A stretch of 64,000 bases of DNA from Pseudoduganella guangdongensis (GTDB taxonomy: Bacteria > Pseudomonadota > Gammaproteobacteria > Burkholderiales > Burkholderiaceae_D), in assembly GCF_009857475.1 (NCBI RefSeq), contig NZ_WWCJ01000007.1:186001-250000 (forward strand), in the 5' to 3' direction. A program made the translations under genes and the position numbers. Position 1 is the stretch's first letter; every line of letters starts with the position of its first letter. This document shows positions 28,979 to 36,687 of this stretch, piece after piece. Below the pieces are notes generated by a model. That model was not told where the DNA came from and did no database searches. It saw nothing but the letters and a program-made list of their open reading frames with translations.

Positions 28979-29734
28979 TTACATGCGGAAGTGTTCGCCG
29001 AGGTAGACCCGGCGCACGGATTCGTTGGCGATGATATCGTCCGGTCGGCCCGAGGCCAGCACCGCGCCCTGGTTGATGATGTAGGCGCGGTCGCAGATGC
29101 CAAGGGTCTCACGCACATTATGGTCGGTGATGAGGACACCGATATTGCGCTCCTTCAGGAAACGTACGATACGTTGGATTTCGATCACGGCGATCGGGTC
29201 GACGCCGGCAAACGGTTCGTCCAGCAGCACGAAGCGCGGATTGGTGGCCAGGGCGCGCGCAATCTCCACCCGGCGCCGCTCGCCGCCCGAAAGCGACAGG
29301 GCCTGGCTTTCGCGCAGCTTTTCAATCTGCAAGTCAGCCAGCAAGGACTCCAGGCGCTGGTCGATGTCGGCCTTGGCCAGCGGCTTGCCGTCCACCTGCT
29401 GGATCTCCAGCACGGCGCGGATGTTCTCCTCCACCGTCAGCTTGCGGAACACCGACGCTTCCTGCGGCAGGTAGGAAATGCCCAGGGTGGCGCGCTTGTG
29501 GATCGGCAGGCTGGACACGTCGGTGCCGCCGATGTCGATGGTGCCGGCGTCGGACGCCACCAGGCCCACGATCATGTAGAAGGAGGTGGTCTTGCCGGCG
29601 CCGTTGGGGCCCAGCAGGCCGACCACTTCGCCGCAGTCGACTTGCAGCGAGACGTCGTGCACCACCTGGCGCTTGCCGTAGGTTTTCTGGAGGCCGCGCA
29701 CGACCAGCGTGCTGGCGCAGGTATTGGCTTCCAT
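28979..29734 (-). CDS. lptB: LPS export ABC transporter ATP-binding protein LptB
   Basis: A 251-residue ABC ATPase. Walker A is [18 protein letters not shown], the signature motif [18 protein letters not shown] and Walker [18 protein letters not shown]. The C-terminal [20 protein letters not shown] and [12 protein letters not shown] are specific to LptB. The enzyme powers LptFG to extract LPS from the inner membrane and push it along the LptC-LptA bridge. It starts 2 bp after lptA. Confidence 0.97.
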   Translation of the reverse strand: MEANTCASTLVVRGLQKTYGKRQVVHDVSLQVDCGEVVGLLGPNGAGKTTSFYMIVGLVASDAGTIDIGGTDVSSLPIHKRATLGISYLPQEASVFRKLTVEENIRAVLEIQQVDGKPLAKADIDQRLESLLADLQIEKLRESQALSLSGGERRRVEIARALATNPRFVLLDEPFAGVDPIAVIEIQRIVRFLKERNIGVLITDHNVRETLGICDRAYIINQGAVLASGRPDDIIANESVRRVYLGEHFRM

Positions 29735-29736
29735 GC

Positions 29737-30306
29737 TTACTTCTTCTCCTGCGTGGCTGGCGCGGTGGCCGGCGGTTCGGTGCGCGAAGGCTGGATCACC
29801 ATGGTGCCGCGGCCGCCGCCCGGCTTGCTCTCGCCGCTGGCGCTATTGCGCACGCTGAAGAACTCCTTGCGGCTGTCGTAGGAGATGAACTCGCCCTGCA
29901 CTTCGTCATTCTGCTTGCCGCCTTCGATGCGGCGGATGGAGGCTTTGCTGAACATCTTCACCATCTCGGCCTGCTCGTCGTATTCGATGCGTTCGGCATC
30001 GCCCTCGACCCACAGGTCGCCGGCGCCGTCGCGCTTCTGGCGGAAGGTGGCCTTCTTGCCGTCGCCGAACAGGGTGACGTGCTTGAAGCCCTCCGGGGTC
30101 TGCTTCACATAGGCGCGCGCCGCCGTCATGGCCAGCGTGCCGCGCGTCAGCTTGACGCCGCCGCTCAGGATGGTGACCTGCTTGACGTCGTCGATATCGA
30201 GCGAGCCGTAGTCAATCAGCATCGGTTTGTAAGAGTCGGCCTTCTCGGCCAGGGCCGGGGCTGCAACTCCCAGCAGCAAAGCTGCCGACAATAGAAGTCG
30301 TTTCAT
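29737..30306 (-). CDS. lptA: LPS periplasmic bridge protein LptA
   Basis: A 189-residue protein with a 20-residue signal peptide ([20 protein letters not shown]). The OstA-like beta-jellyroll covers about 30-160 ([55 protein letters not shown]). LptA polymerises or bridges between LptC and LptD to carry LPS across the periplasm. The last 30 residues ([19 protein letters not shown]) are a Pro/Gly-rich tail typical of betaproteobacterial LptA. Confidence 0.95.
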   Translation of the reverse strand: MKRLLLSAALLLGVAAPALAEKADSYKPMLIDYGSLDIDDVKQVTILSGGVKLTRGTLAMTAARAYVKQTPEGFKHVTLFGDGKKATFRQKRDGAGDLWVEGDAERIEYDEQAEMVKMFSKASIRRIEGGKQNDEVQGEFISYDSRKEFFSVRNSASGESKPGGGRGTMVIQPSRTEPPATAPATQEKK

Positions 30307-30319
30307 GTTCTTTCCTTGT

Positions 30320-30913
30320 TTATTGGGCCCGTGGCGGCAGCATCAATGTGCCATTGCCTTCCAGGCGCATTTGGCGCGTCGCGTTGTTGGCGCGCATGCT
30401 GTTGGCGGTGGCGGTGGAGTCGCCCAGCTTCATCTTCACCGGCTGGTCGGTTTCCATGCGGTCTTCGTCGGGGAAGATCACCAGTTTTTCCGTGGCCAGG
30501 TGCAGCGCCTGCACGTTGGGCGCGGCGGCGCGGTCGATCTTCACCTGGCCGTTCAGGGTGACGCGGCTGTTGGCCTCGTCCACCCGCGCCGTGTTGGCCA
30601 GGATATCCATCGGCGGCGTGTCGCCCGACAGGCTGCGCACGCGCGGCTTGTCGATCTCGGACGAGTCGTCGATCGGGCGGTGGGTCAGCTTGTCGCCGGC
30701 GATGATGTAGCTCGGCTTGCCCTCCTTCGTCATGCGCACGAAGGAGAATTTCTCGATGATGTAGTCGGGCTCATTGGCCTTCAGGTCGGCCTGGATATCC
30801 TCGTCCGCGCGGTTCATCAGTTCGAGCAGGTAGAAGCTGCCAAGCGCCGCCAGCAGCACCAGGATCATGCCGATGGACAGGCGGAAGCGGTGGGCCATCC
30901 TCTGATTACGCAT
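30320..30913 (-). CDS. lptC: LPS export protein LptC
   Basis: A 197-residue protein with an N-terminal membrane anchor (LSIGMILVLLAALGSFYLLEL) and a periplasmic LptC jellyroll (about 45-190: DYIIEKFSFVRMTKEGKPSY, ANTARVDEANSRVTLNGQV). It links LptBFG to LptA. A second start, MAHRF, lies five codons in. It follows kdsC after 12 bp and precedes lptA after 13 bp, in the standard kdsD-kdsC-lptC-lptA-lptB operon. Confidence 0.94.
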   Translation of the reverse strand: MRNQRMAHRFRLSIGMILVLLAALGSFYLLELMNRADEDIQADLKANEPDYIIEKFSFVRMTKEGKPSYIIAGDKLTHRPIDDSSEIDKPRVRSLSGDTPPMDILANTARVDEANSRVTLNGQVKIDRAAAPNVQALHLATEKLVIFPDEDRMETDQPVKMKLGDSTATANSMRANNATRQMRLEGNGTLMLPPRAQ

Positions 30914-30925
30914 AGCGGGCTCCGA

Positions 30926-31462
30926 TCACGCCAGGAACTGCGCCATGACGCGCTCGTAGTTGCCGGTGGCGCGCAGCACGAATTCGCAGGCTTCGCGCAC
31001 GGCGCCGCGCCCGCCCGCCGCCTCGGTGATGTAGTGGGCGCGCGCATGCACTTCCGGGCGGCCGTTGGGCACGCTCACGGCAAAGCCGGCGCGGCTCAGG
31101 ATCGGCAGGTCCACCACGTCGTCGCCGATGAAGGCGACCTGCTCCTCGGTGATGCCGACCTGCTCCAGCATGGCTTTGAACGGGGTCAGTTTATCGTGGC
31201 CGCCCTGGTGCACGAATTCGATGCCCAGGTCCTTGGCGCGCGCCAGCACGATCGGCGTGCGCCGCGCGCTGATGATGGCGGTCTTGATGCCGGCTTCCTG
31301 CAGCAGCTTGATGCCCAGGCCGTCGTGCACGTTGAAGGTCTTGACCATTTCGCCGTCGGCGCCGTAGGTCAGGCTGCCGTCGGTCAGCACGCCGTCCACG
31401 TCAAAGATGAACAGGCGCACCTTGGCGGCGCGGGCGAGCAGTTCTTCGCGGGACAGTGCCAT
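30926..31462 (-). CDS. kdsC: 3-deoxy-D-manno-octulosonate 8-phosphate phosphatase KdsC
   Basis: A 178-residue HAD-superfamily type C0 phosphatase from MALSREELLARAAKVRLFIF. Catalytic motif I is FDVDGVLTDGSL, motif II ISARRTP, and motif IV FIGDDVVDLPIL. It removes the phosphate of Kdo-8-P in the Kdo branch of LPS synthesis. The ATG shares one base with the kdsD stop (TGATG), so translation is coupled. The reading frame is open far upstream inside kdsD, but that part has no family similarity. Confidence 0.96.
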   Translation of the reverse strand: MALSREELLARAAKVRLFIFDVDGVLTDGSLTYGADGEMVKTFNVHDGLGIKLLQEAGIKTAIISARRTPIVLARAKDLGIEFVHQGGHDKLTPFKAMLEQVGITEEQVAFIGDDVVDLPILSRAGFAVSVPNGRPEVHARAHYITEAAGGRGAVREACEFVLRATGNYERVMAQFLA

Positions 31463-32484
31463 CAGATCACCTTGGCGCGCGTCAGGTCGTGGATATGCAG
31501 GGCGCCCACCAGCACGCCGGCCTCGTCCACCACCAGCATCTGGTTGATGCGGAATTCTTCCATCACCGCCACGGCGTCCACCGCCAGCTGGTCGGGGCCG
31601 ATGGTGCGCGGATTCAGGTGCATCACATCCTTGATGACGACCTTGGTGAAGTCCTGCACCTTCTCGATCATGCGCCGCAGGTCGCCGTCGGTGAAGACGC
31701 CGACCGGCTTGTTGTCGGCGTCGACCACAGCGGTCATGCCCATGCCCTTCTGGGTGATTTCCAGCAGCGCGTCGGGCAGGCGCGTGTCCAGGCCGACGGC
31801 GGGAATCGCCGCGTCCTTGCGCATGATATCGCGCACATGGGTCAGCAGGCGGCGGCCCAGGGCGCCGCCCGGGTGCGAGCGGGCGAAATCCTCTTCCTTG
31901 AAGCCGCGCAGCTCCAGCAGCGCGACGGCGATGGCATCGCCCAGCGCCAGCGTGACGGTGGTCGACGCGGTCGGGGCCAGGTTCATCGGGCACGCTTCTT
32001 TCGCCACCGAGACGTCCAGGTGCACGTCGGCGATCTGGGCCAGGCTCGATTGCGGCTTGCCGGTCATGGCGATCACGTGGCCGCCCATGCGCTTGACCAC
32101 CGGCAGGATGGCCATCAGCTCGGACGCTTCGCCGGAATACGAGATGGCGATCACCACGTCCTCCGGGGTGACCATGCCCAGGTCGCCGTGCGCGGCTTCG
32201 GCCGGGTGCACGAACAGGGCTGGGGTGCCGGTCGAGGCCAGGGTGGCGGCGATTTTCTTGCCGATATGGCCAGATTTGCCGATGCCGGAGACCACCACCC
32301 GCCCTTTGCATTGCAGCAACAGGGACACGGCTTGCCCGACAGTTTCGTCCGTTGCCAGGCGCGCATGCAGGGCGGCCAGGGCGTCGGTTTCGATCTGCAG
32401 GGCTGCGCGCGCCAGTTCCAGGGCACGCGCGGCGGTCTTGGCATCAAAATGTTTCAGCATTGTTTTTTCATGGGTTACACTCAT
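31462..32484 (-). CDS. kdsD: D-arabinose 5-phosphate isomerase KdsD (KpsF/GutQ family)
   Basis: A 340-residue enzyme that interconverts ribulose 5-phosphate and arabinose 5-phosphate, the entry to Kdo. The SIS isomerase domain (about 30-190) has VVVSGIGKSGHIGKKIAATL and FVHPAEAAHGDLGMV. It is followed by two CBS domains (about 215-270 and 280-340; ITQKGMGMTAVVDADNKPVG, EEFRINQMLVVDEAGVLVGA). The start at MSVTHEK has an alternative at M9. First gene of the minus-strand LPS/rpoN run, divergent from the antiporter gene. Confidence 0.96.
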   Translation of the reverse strand: MSVTHEKTMLKHFDAKTAARALELARAALQIETDALAALHARLATDETVGQAVSLLLQCKGRVVVSGIGKSGHIGKKIAATLASTGTPALFVHPAEAAHGDLGMVTPEDVVIAISYSGEASELMAILPVVKRMGGHVIAMTGKPQSSLAQIADVHLDVSVAKEACPMNLAPTASTTVTLALGDAIAVALLELRGFKEEDFARSHPGGALGRRLLTHVRDIMRKDAAIPAVGLDTRLPDALLEITQKGMGMTAVVDADNKPVGVFTDGDLRRMIEKVQDFTKVVIKDVMHLNPRTIGPDQLAVDAVAVMEEFRINQMLVVDEAGVLVGALHIHDLTRAKVI

Positions 32485-32542
32485 GCCCGAAGTATAGCCG
32501 AATTAGATAAGCAAAAAACTTGCCAGACATAACAAACAACGG

Positions 32543-34522
32543 ATGTTCTCCCCCCTCGAGCTGACCCTTCTCCTCCTTGGCAGCGCCGTACTGGGCGTGG
32601 TTGCCTTCCGTATGATGCACCTGCCGCCGATGCTGGGGTACCTGGCCGTCGGCATCCTGATCGGCCCCCATGCCATGGGGCTGGCGGAGAACAGCCACGC
32701 CACCGAGCTGCTGGCCGAGTTCGGGGTGGTGTTCCTGATGTTCTCGATCGGGCTTGAGTTCTCCCTGCCCAAGCTGATGGCCATGCGCTCGATCGTGTTC
32801 GGGCTCGGCATGGCGCAGGTGGTGCTGACCATTGCCGTCACCATGCTGTTCGGCTGGCTGATCCATTTTGTGCTGCCGCCCTCGATCCAGCTGGGCTGGC
32901 AGGCCTCGTTCGCCCTGGGCGGGGCGCTGGCCATGTCGTCCACCGCCATCGTGGTCAAGATGCTCACAGAGCGGCTGGAGCTGGATAGCCAGCATGGGCG
33001 CAAAATCATCGGCATCCTGCTGTTCCAGGATCTGGCGGTGGTGCCGCTGCTGATCCTGATCCCGGCGCTGGCGCAGAACCCGGCCGACCTGCCGCGCACC
33101 CTGGGCCTGGCCAGCCTGAAGGCGGCCGTGGTGCTGCTGCTCCTGCTGGTGCTGGGACAGAAGGTGATGCGCAAATGGTTCACCATCGTCGTCATGCGCC
33201 GCTCGCAGGAACTGTTCATGCTCAACCTGCTGCTGGTGACCTTGGGCGCGGCCTGGATCACCGAGCGCGCCGGCCTGTCCCTGGCCCTGGGCGCCTTCGT
33301 GGCGGGCATGCTGATCTCCGAGACCGAATACAAACACCAGGTGGAGGAGGACATCAAGCCGTTCCGCGACGTGCTGCTCGGCCTGTTCTTCATCACCGTC
33401 GGCATGCTGCTGAATGTGCGCATCGTGCTGGAGAACTGGTGGCTGGTGCTGTTGCTGCTGACCGGGCCGGTGCTACTGAAATTTGCCCTGATCGCCGGCC
33501 TGGCGCGCCTGTTCGGCGCCTCCACCTCCACCGCCATGCGCACCGGCCTGGCGCTGGCGCAGGCCGGCGAATTCGGCTTCGTGCTGCTGAACGTGGTGGG
33601 CGGCATGAAACTGGTCGATCCTTTCGTGGTGCAGCTGGTGCTGGCGTCCATGGTGCTGTCGATGCTGGTGGCGCCTTTCCTGATCGCGCAGTCGGACAAG
33701 ATCGTGATGAAGTTCTCCGCCAACGAGTGGATGATGCAGTCGCTGAACCTGACCAATATCGCGGCGCGCACAATGTCGACGCAAAAGCATGTGATCGTGG
33801 CCGGCTTTGGCCGCTCGGGCCAGTCGCTGGCGACCTTGCTGAGCGAGGAGAACATTCCATACCAGGCGCTGGACCTGGACCCGGTCCGGGTGCAGGAGGC
33901 GCAGGCGGCGGGCGCCAATGTGTCCTATGGCGACGCGGCGCGCCGCGAGTCGCTGGTGGCGGCGGGCATCAAGCGCGCTTCGGCGGTGGTGATTACCTAC
34001 GCTTCCACGCCGTCGGCGCTGCGGGTGCTGCACCTGGTGCATGAACTGGCGCCGGAACTGCCGGTGATCGTGCGCTCGCACGACGATACGGACCTGGACC
34101 GGCTGAAGGAGGCCGGCGCGGCGGAGGTGGTGCCGGAGCTGATGGAGGGCTCGCTGATGCTGGCGTCCCACGCGCTGGTGATGCTGGGCGTGCCGCTGCG
34201 GCGCGTGGTGCATCGCGTGCAGCGGGCCAGGGAGGAGCGTTACGCCTCGCTGCGCGGCTATTTCCACGGCGCCAGCGATTCCAGCGAGGAGTCGGAGATG
34301 GTGCGGCTGCATTCGGTGTCGCTGGGAGAGCAGGCGTCTTGCGTGGGCAAGTGCGTGCGCGACCTGGGGCTGGCTGAGACGGGGGCCGAGATTTCGGCGA
34401 TCCGGCGCGGGAAGGTCAGGCTGGAAGCGGCGCCGGGGATGACGCTGGAGGCGGGCGATGTGGTGGTGTTGCGCGGCACGGCGGAAGAAGTGGCGCGCGC
34501 CGAGAACGATCTGCTGGCTTAA
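32543..34522 (+). CDS. CPA2-family monovalent cation:proton antiporter (KefB/YbaL-like)
   Basis: A 659-residue membrane protein. The first 390 residues hold about 12 transmembrane segments of the Na+/H+ exchanger fold (MLGYLAVGILIGPHAMG, ALAMSSTAIVVKMLTERLEL, FQDLAVVPLLILIPAL). A TrkA-N/RCK domain follows (KHVIVAGFGRSGQSLATLLS, nucleotide-binding GxGxxG as GFGRSG), then a TrkA-C domain (about 575-655). It probably exports K+ or Na+ for H+ under nucleotide or glutathione control. A cation antiporter beside kdsD is common in betaproteobacteria. The stop codon is the first bases of the long inverted repeat at 34521. Confidence 0.93.
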   Translation: MFSPLELTLLLLGSAVLGVVAFRMMHLPPMLGYLAVGILIGPHAMGLAENSHATELLAEFGVVFLMFSIGLEFSLPKLMAMRSIVFGLGMAQVVLTIAVTMLFGWLIHFVLPPSIQLGWQASFALGGALAMSSTAIVVKMLTERLELDSQHGRKIIGILLFQDLAVVPLLILIPALAQNPADLPRTLGLASLKAAVVLLLLLVLGQKVMRKWFTIVVMRRSQELFMLNLLLVTLGAAWITERAGLSLALGAFVAGMLISETEYKHQVEEDIKPFRDVLLGLFFITVGMLLNVRIVLENWWLVLLLLTGPVLLKFALIAGLARLFGASTSTAMRTGLALAQAGEFGFVLLNVVGGMKLVDPFVVQLVLASMVLSMLVAPFLIAQSDKIVMKFSANEWMMQSLNLTNIAARTMSTQKHVIVAGFGRSGQSLATLLSEENIPYQALDLDPVRVQEAQAAGANVSYGDAARRESLVAAGIKRASAVVITYASTPSALRVLHLVHELAPELPVIVRSHDDTDLDRLKEAGAAEVVPELMEGSLMLASHALVMLGVPLRRVVHRVQRAREERYASLRGYFHGASDSSEESEMVRLHSVSLGEQASCVGKCVRDLGLAETGAEISAIRRGKVRLEAAPGMTLEAGDVVVLRGTAEEVARAENDLLA

Positions 34523-34606
34523 AAAAATGGGGACGTACCCCATTTAATTGGCAACTTTATCTCCGAGAAAGTTGCTCATTAAATGGGGTACGTCCCCATT
34601 TTTTTT
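34521..34606. repeat. Long inverted repeat (REP-like) overlapping the stop codons of two convergent genes
   Basis: A 28-bp arm (34521-34548) pairs perfectly with 34579-34606, and each arm is itself nearly palindromic around GGGGACGTACCCC. An inner 8-bp repeat, GCAACTTT/AAAGTTGC (34551-34558 with 34568-34575), sits in the loop. The left edge lies in the antiporter stop codon and the right edge in the diguanylate cyclase stop codon. The A-rich and T-rich ends give each strand a hairpin followed by a U-run, so it probably acts as a bidirectional terminator. Confidence 0.9.
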
Positions 34607-35744
34607 AAGCGGCGTAACGGATCACGCGGTTGCGGCCGCCCTCTTTCGCCTGGTACAAGGCCTCATCCGCCTGTTCAATCAACTGCGCCGCCTGCGCCTC
34701 CGGCTTGCCGCCATCGGGCACCTGCGACAGGCTCGACACGCCCACCGACGCCGTGATCGACACCTTCACCCCGTGCGACAGCTCGATCATGCTGGCCGCG
34801 ATCCCGGCCCGGATCCGCTCCGCCACATAGGCCGCGCTCTCCAGGTCCGCATCAATCAGCAGCACCACAAACTCCTCGCCGCCGAAGCGCGCCAGCGCAT
34901 CCGACAGCCGCAGCTCCGCCTTGATGCGCGTCGCCACCTCGCGCAGCACTTCATCGCCGCCGCCATGCCCCACCGTATCATTGACCCGCTTGAAATGGTC
35001 GATATCGATATACATGAACGACACCGGGTACGCCTGCCGGCGCGCACGCGCAATCTCCTCCAGCAAGCGGCGGTCCACATAGCGCCGGTTGAACACGCCG
35101 GTCAGCGCATCCGTCAGCCCCATGTACTTCAGCATCTCGTTGGAAATCACGTTTTCCAGGCAGATGGCGATGATGGAGGCCATGTGCTCGACAAAATCGG
35201 TGCCCAAGCTGGGCGAGAAGCGCGTCGGGTCCGCGCTGCCCAGGTTCAGCGAACCAATCAGGCGCTTATTGCGCATCAGCGGCACCACGCCCACGCTTTG
35301 CAGGCGCACGGCCGGCTGCGGGAACTGGCGCGCGTGTTTCAGCGCATCGAACATGCCCAGCTGCGGCTTGGGCTGCTGCCCCGGTTGCAGATCAAAGCCC
35401 AGGCCCTCCACATCGGGCACGAACACCAGGTCGGGGAAGTCGTCAAAGTTGACGCCGAGCTTTTCCATCACCGTGCGGATATCGTCGTCCACATCCACCA
35501 GGGTCAGGGTCAGCGCATCCAGGTCGGAAATCACCGGCAGGGTGCGAAAGATAGTGCCAATCAGTTCAGGGAAGCTGGACGCGCCAACGATTTCCAGGTC
35601 GAACGCCTGGTGGCGCATCATGATCGAGTGATTGCGCTCGGCTTGCTCGATCAGGTAGGCGAGGCGGGCGCGCAGGGCCTGATTTTCGGCCAGCAAGTCC
35701 GCCTGGGTGGGTTGTTTGCCCGTGATTTTCTGCGTGATCTCCAT
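34605..35744 (-). CDS. Diguanylate cyclase (DUF484 + GGDEF)
   Basis: A 379-residue cytoplasmic enzyme starting MEITQKITGKQPTQADLLAE. The N-terminal half is a DUF484/GAF-like sensor domain preceded by a short coiled coil (LLAENQALRARLAYLIEQAE). The GGDEF domain begins at GLTDALTGVFNRRYVDRRLL. The active-site motif is FGGEEFVVLL, and an inhibitory-site RxxD (RLSD) lies exactly five residues before GGEEF, so the enzyme should be active and subject to product inhibition. It makes c-di-GMP from two GTP. Its stop codon lies within the right arm of the 34521-34606 repeat. Confidence 0.95.
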   Translation of the reverse strand: MEITQKITGKQPTQADLLAENQALRARLAYLIEQAERNHSIMMRHQAFDLEIVGASSFPELIGTIFRTLPVISDLDALTLTLVDVDDDIRTVMEKLGVNFDDFPDLVFVPDVEGLGFDLQPGQQPKPQLGMFDALKHARQFPQPAVRLQSVGVVPLMRNKRLIGSLNLGSADPTRFSPSLGTDFVEHMASIIAICLENVISNEMLKYMGLTDALTGVFNRRYVDRRLLEEIARARRQAYPVSFMYIDIDHFKRVNDTVGHGGGDEVLREVATRIKAELRLSDALARFGGEEFVVLLIDADLESAAYVAERIRAGIAASMIELSHGVKVSITASVGVSSLSQVPDGGKPEAQAAQLIEQADEALYQAKEGGRNRVIRYAA

Positions 35745-35764
35745 CGCCCGCCATAAATCCACTA

Positions 35765-36616
35765 CTAAAACGACAGTGTAACCTCGATTTGGTCGCCCAC
35801 ACTTAGTTTTAAGCCATCACCTGTTGTTACAACGGCATTCATGCCGAAGCAAATGCCGCCATCCACTTCCGGCTTGGCGCGGTAGCTTTGCAGGATATCC
35901 AGCGGGTCGGGGCCGAACTCGCCGGTGGCCTGGTCGACCGAGGGCATGGGGCAGCGCGAGCAAGGCTTGCAGGGGTTCAGCACCGCTTCGCCGATGCGCA
36001 ACTCGGCCGCGTAGTCTTCCTCGAAGGCCGCCAGGTCGCCGATCACCAGGTTGGGACGGAAGCGGTTCATCGGCAACGCCGCGCGGCCCTGCGCGGCCAG
36101 CTTGTCGTTCAGGTCCTGCAGCGAACCGGTGCCGGTGACCAGGATCGGGTAGCCGTCGGAGAACAAGGTGGGGTGCTGGGCGCCGTCGGTCCACTTGCCG
36201 CTGGTCAGGCGCTGGGCATTGGCGTGGAAGCGCACCAGGCGGCATTCCAGGCCGAGGAATTTGCTGAACCAGGTAGCGGTCGTCTCATCGCAGTCGTAGG
36301 CCAGCACGGTGTCTTCCCAGACTTGCACTTGCAGGCTGGGCGCGCTGTCCGGGTCGGGCAGGCCCAGCGGGATGTCCAGCTGCAGCATGCCGGGCGCGCG
36401 CAGTTCCAGCGTTTCCGCCTTCAGGCGCGGCACGATCAGCGCCATGCGCGGGTGTTCGCGCTGGGTCAGGGCGACGCCGTTGGCGTCCACCAGCATCCAC
36501 TCGCGGTCGTAGATTTGTTCGGTCATCAGGCCGGCGCGGGTCAACGTGGCTTCTTTCAGCGACAGGCCGGCGCAGGATTTGATGGGGTAGAGGGTGAGTT
36601 CGGCAATGAAGGGCAT
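35765..36616 (-). CDS. MOSC domain protein (YcbX-like, without ferredoxin domain)
   Basis: A 283-residue protein starting MPFIAELTLYPIKSCAGLSL, with an alternative ATG three codons upstream. The MOSC N-terminal beta barrel covers about 1-120 and the MOSC domain about 125-280, including RFRPNLVIGDLAAFEEDYA and the molybdenum-cofactor cysteine region NPCKPCSRCPMPSVDQATG. YcbX-type proteins reduce N-hydroxylated compounds with a Moco. The C-terminal 2Fe-2S domain of E. coli YcbX is missing, so electrons must come from a partner, as in the short mARC-like form. Confidence 0.88.
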   Translation of the reverse strand: MPFIAELTLYPIKSCAGLSLKEATLTRAGLMTEQIYDREWMLVDANGVALTQREHPRMALIVPRLKAETLELRAPGMLQLDIPLGLPDPDSAPSLQVQVWEDTVLAYDCDETTATWFSKFLGLECRLVRFHANAQRLTSGKWTDGAQHPTLFSDGYPILVTGTGSLQDLNDKLAAQGRAALPMNRFRPNLVIGDLAAFEEDYAAELRIGEAVLNPCKPCSRCPMPSVDQATGEFGPDPLDILQSYRAKPEVDGGICFGMNAVVTTGDGLKLSVGDQIEVTLSF

Positions 36617-36650
36617 GGTGCCCATGAGTATGGCAGAAAACCGGCAAGGC

Positions 36651-36677
36651 TGTGCCTGACCCGCAGGGTCAGGCACA
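36651..36677. repeat. Perfect 12-bp inverted repeat
   Basis: TGTGCCTGACCC (36651-36662) and GGGTCAGGCACA (36666-36677) with a 3-nt loop, in the gap between the NYN gene and the MOSC gene. It shares the TGACCC/GGGTCA core with the 5312 and 17961 elements and may be a single-hairpin relative of them. Confidence 0.7.
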
Positions 36678-36687
36678 TAGGGCCGCC

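Noticed and set aside
31463..32311. Upstream in-frame extension of kdsC
   Set aside because: Out-of-frame reading of kdsD; the KdsC family start is at 31462.
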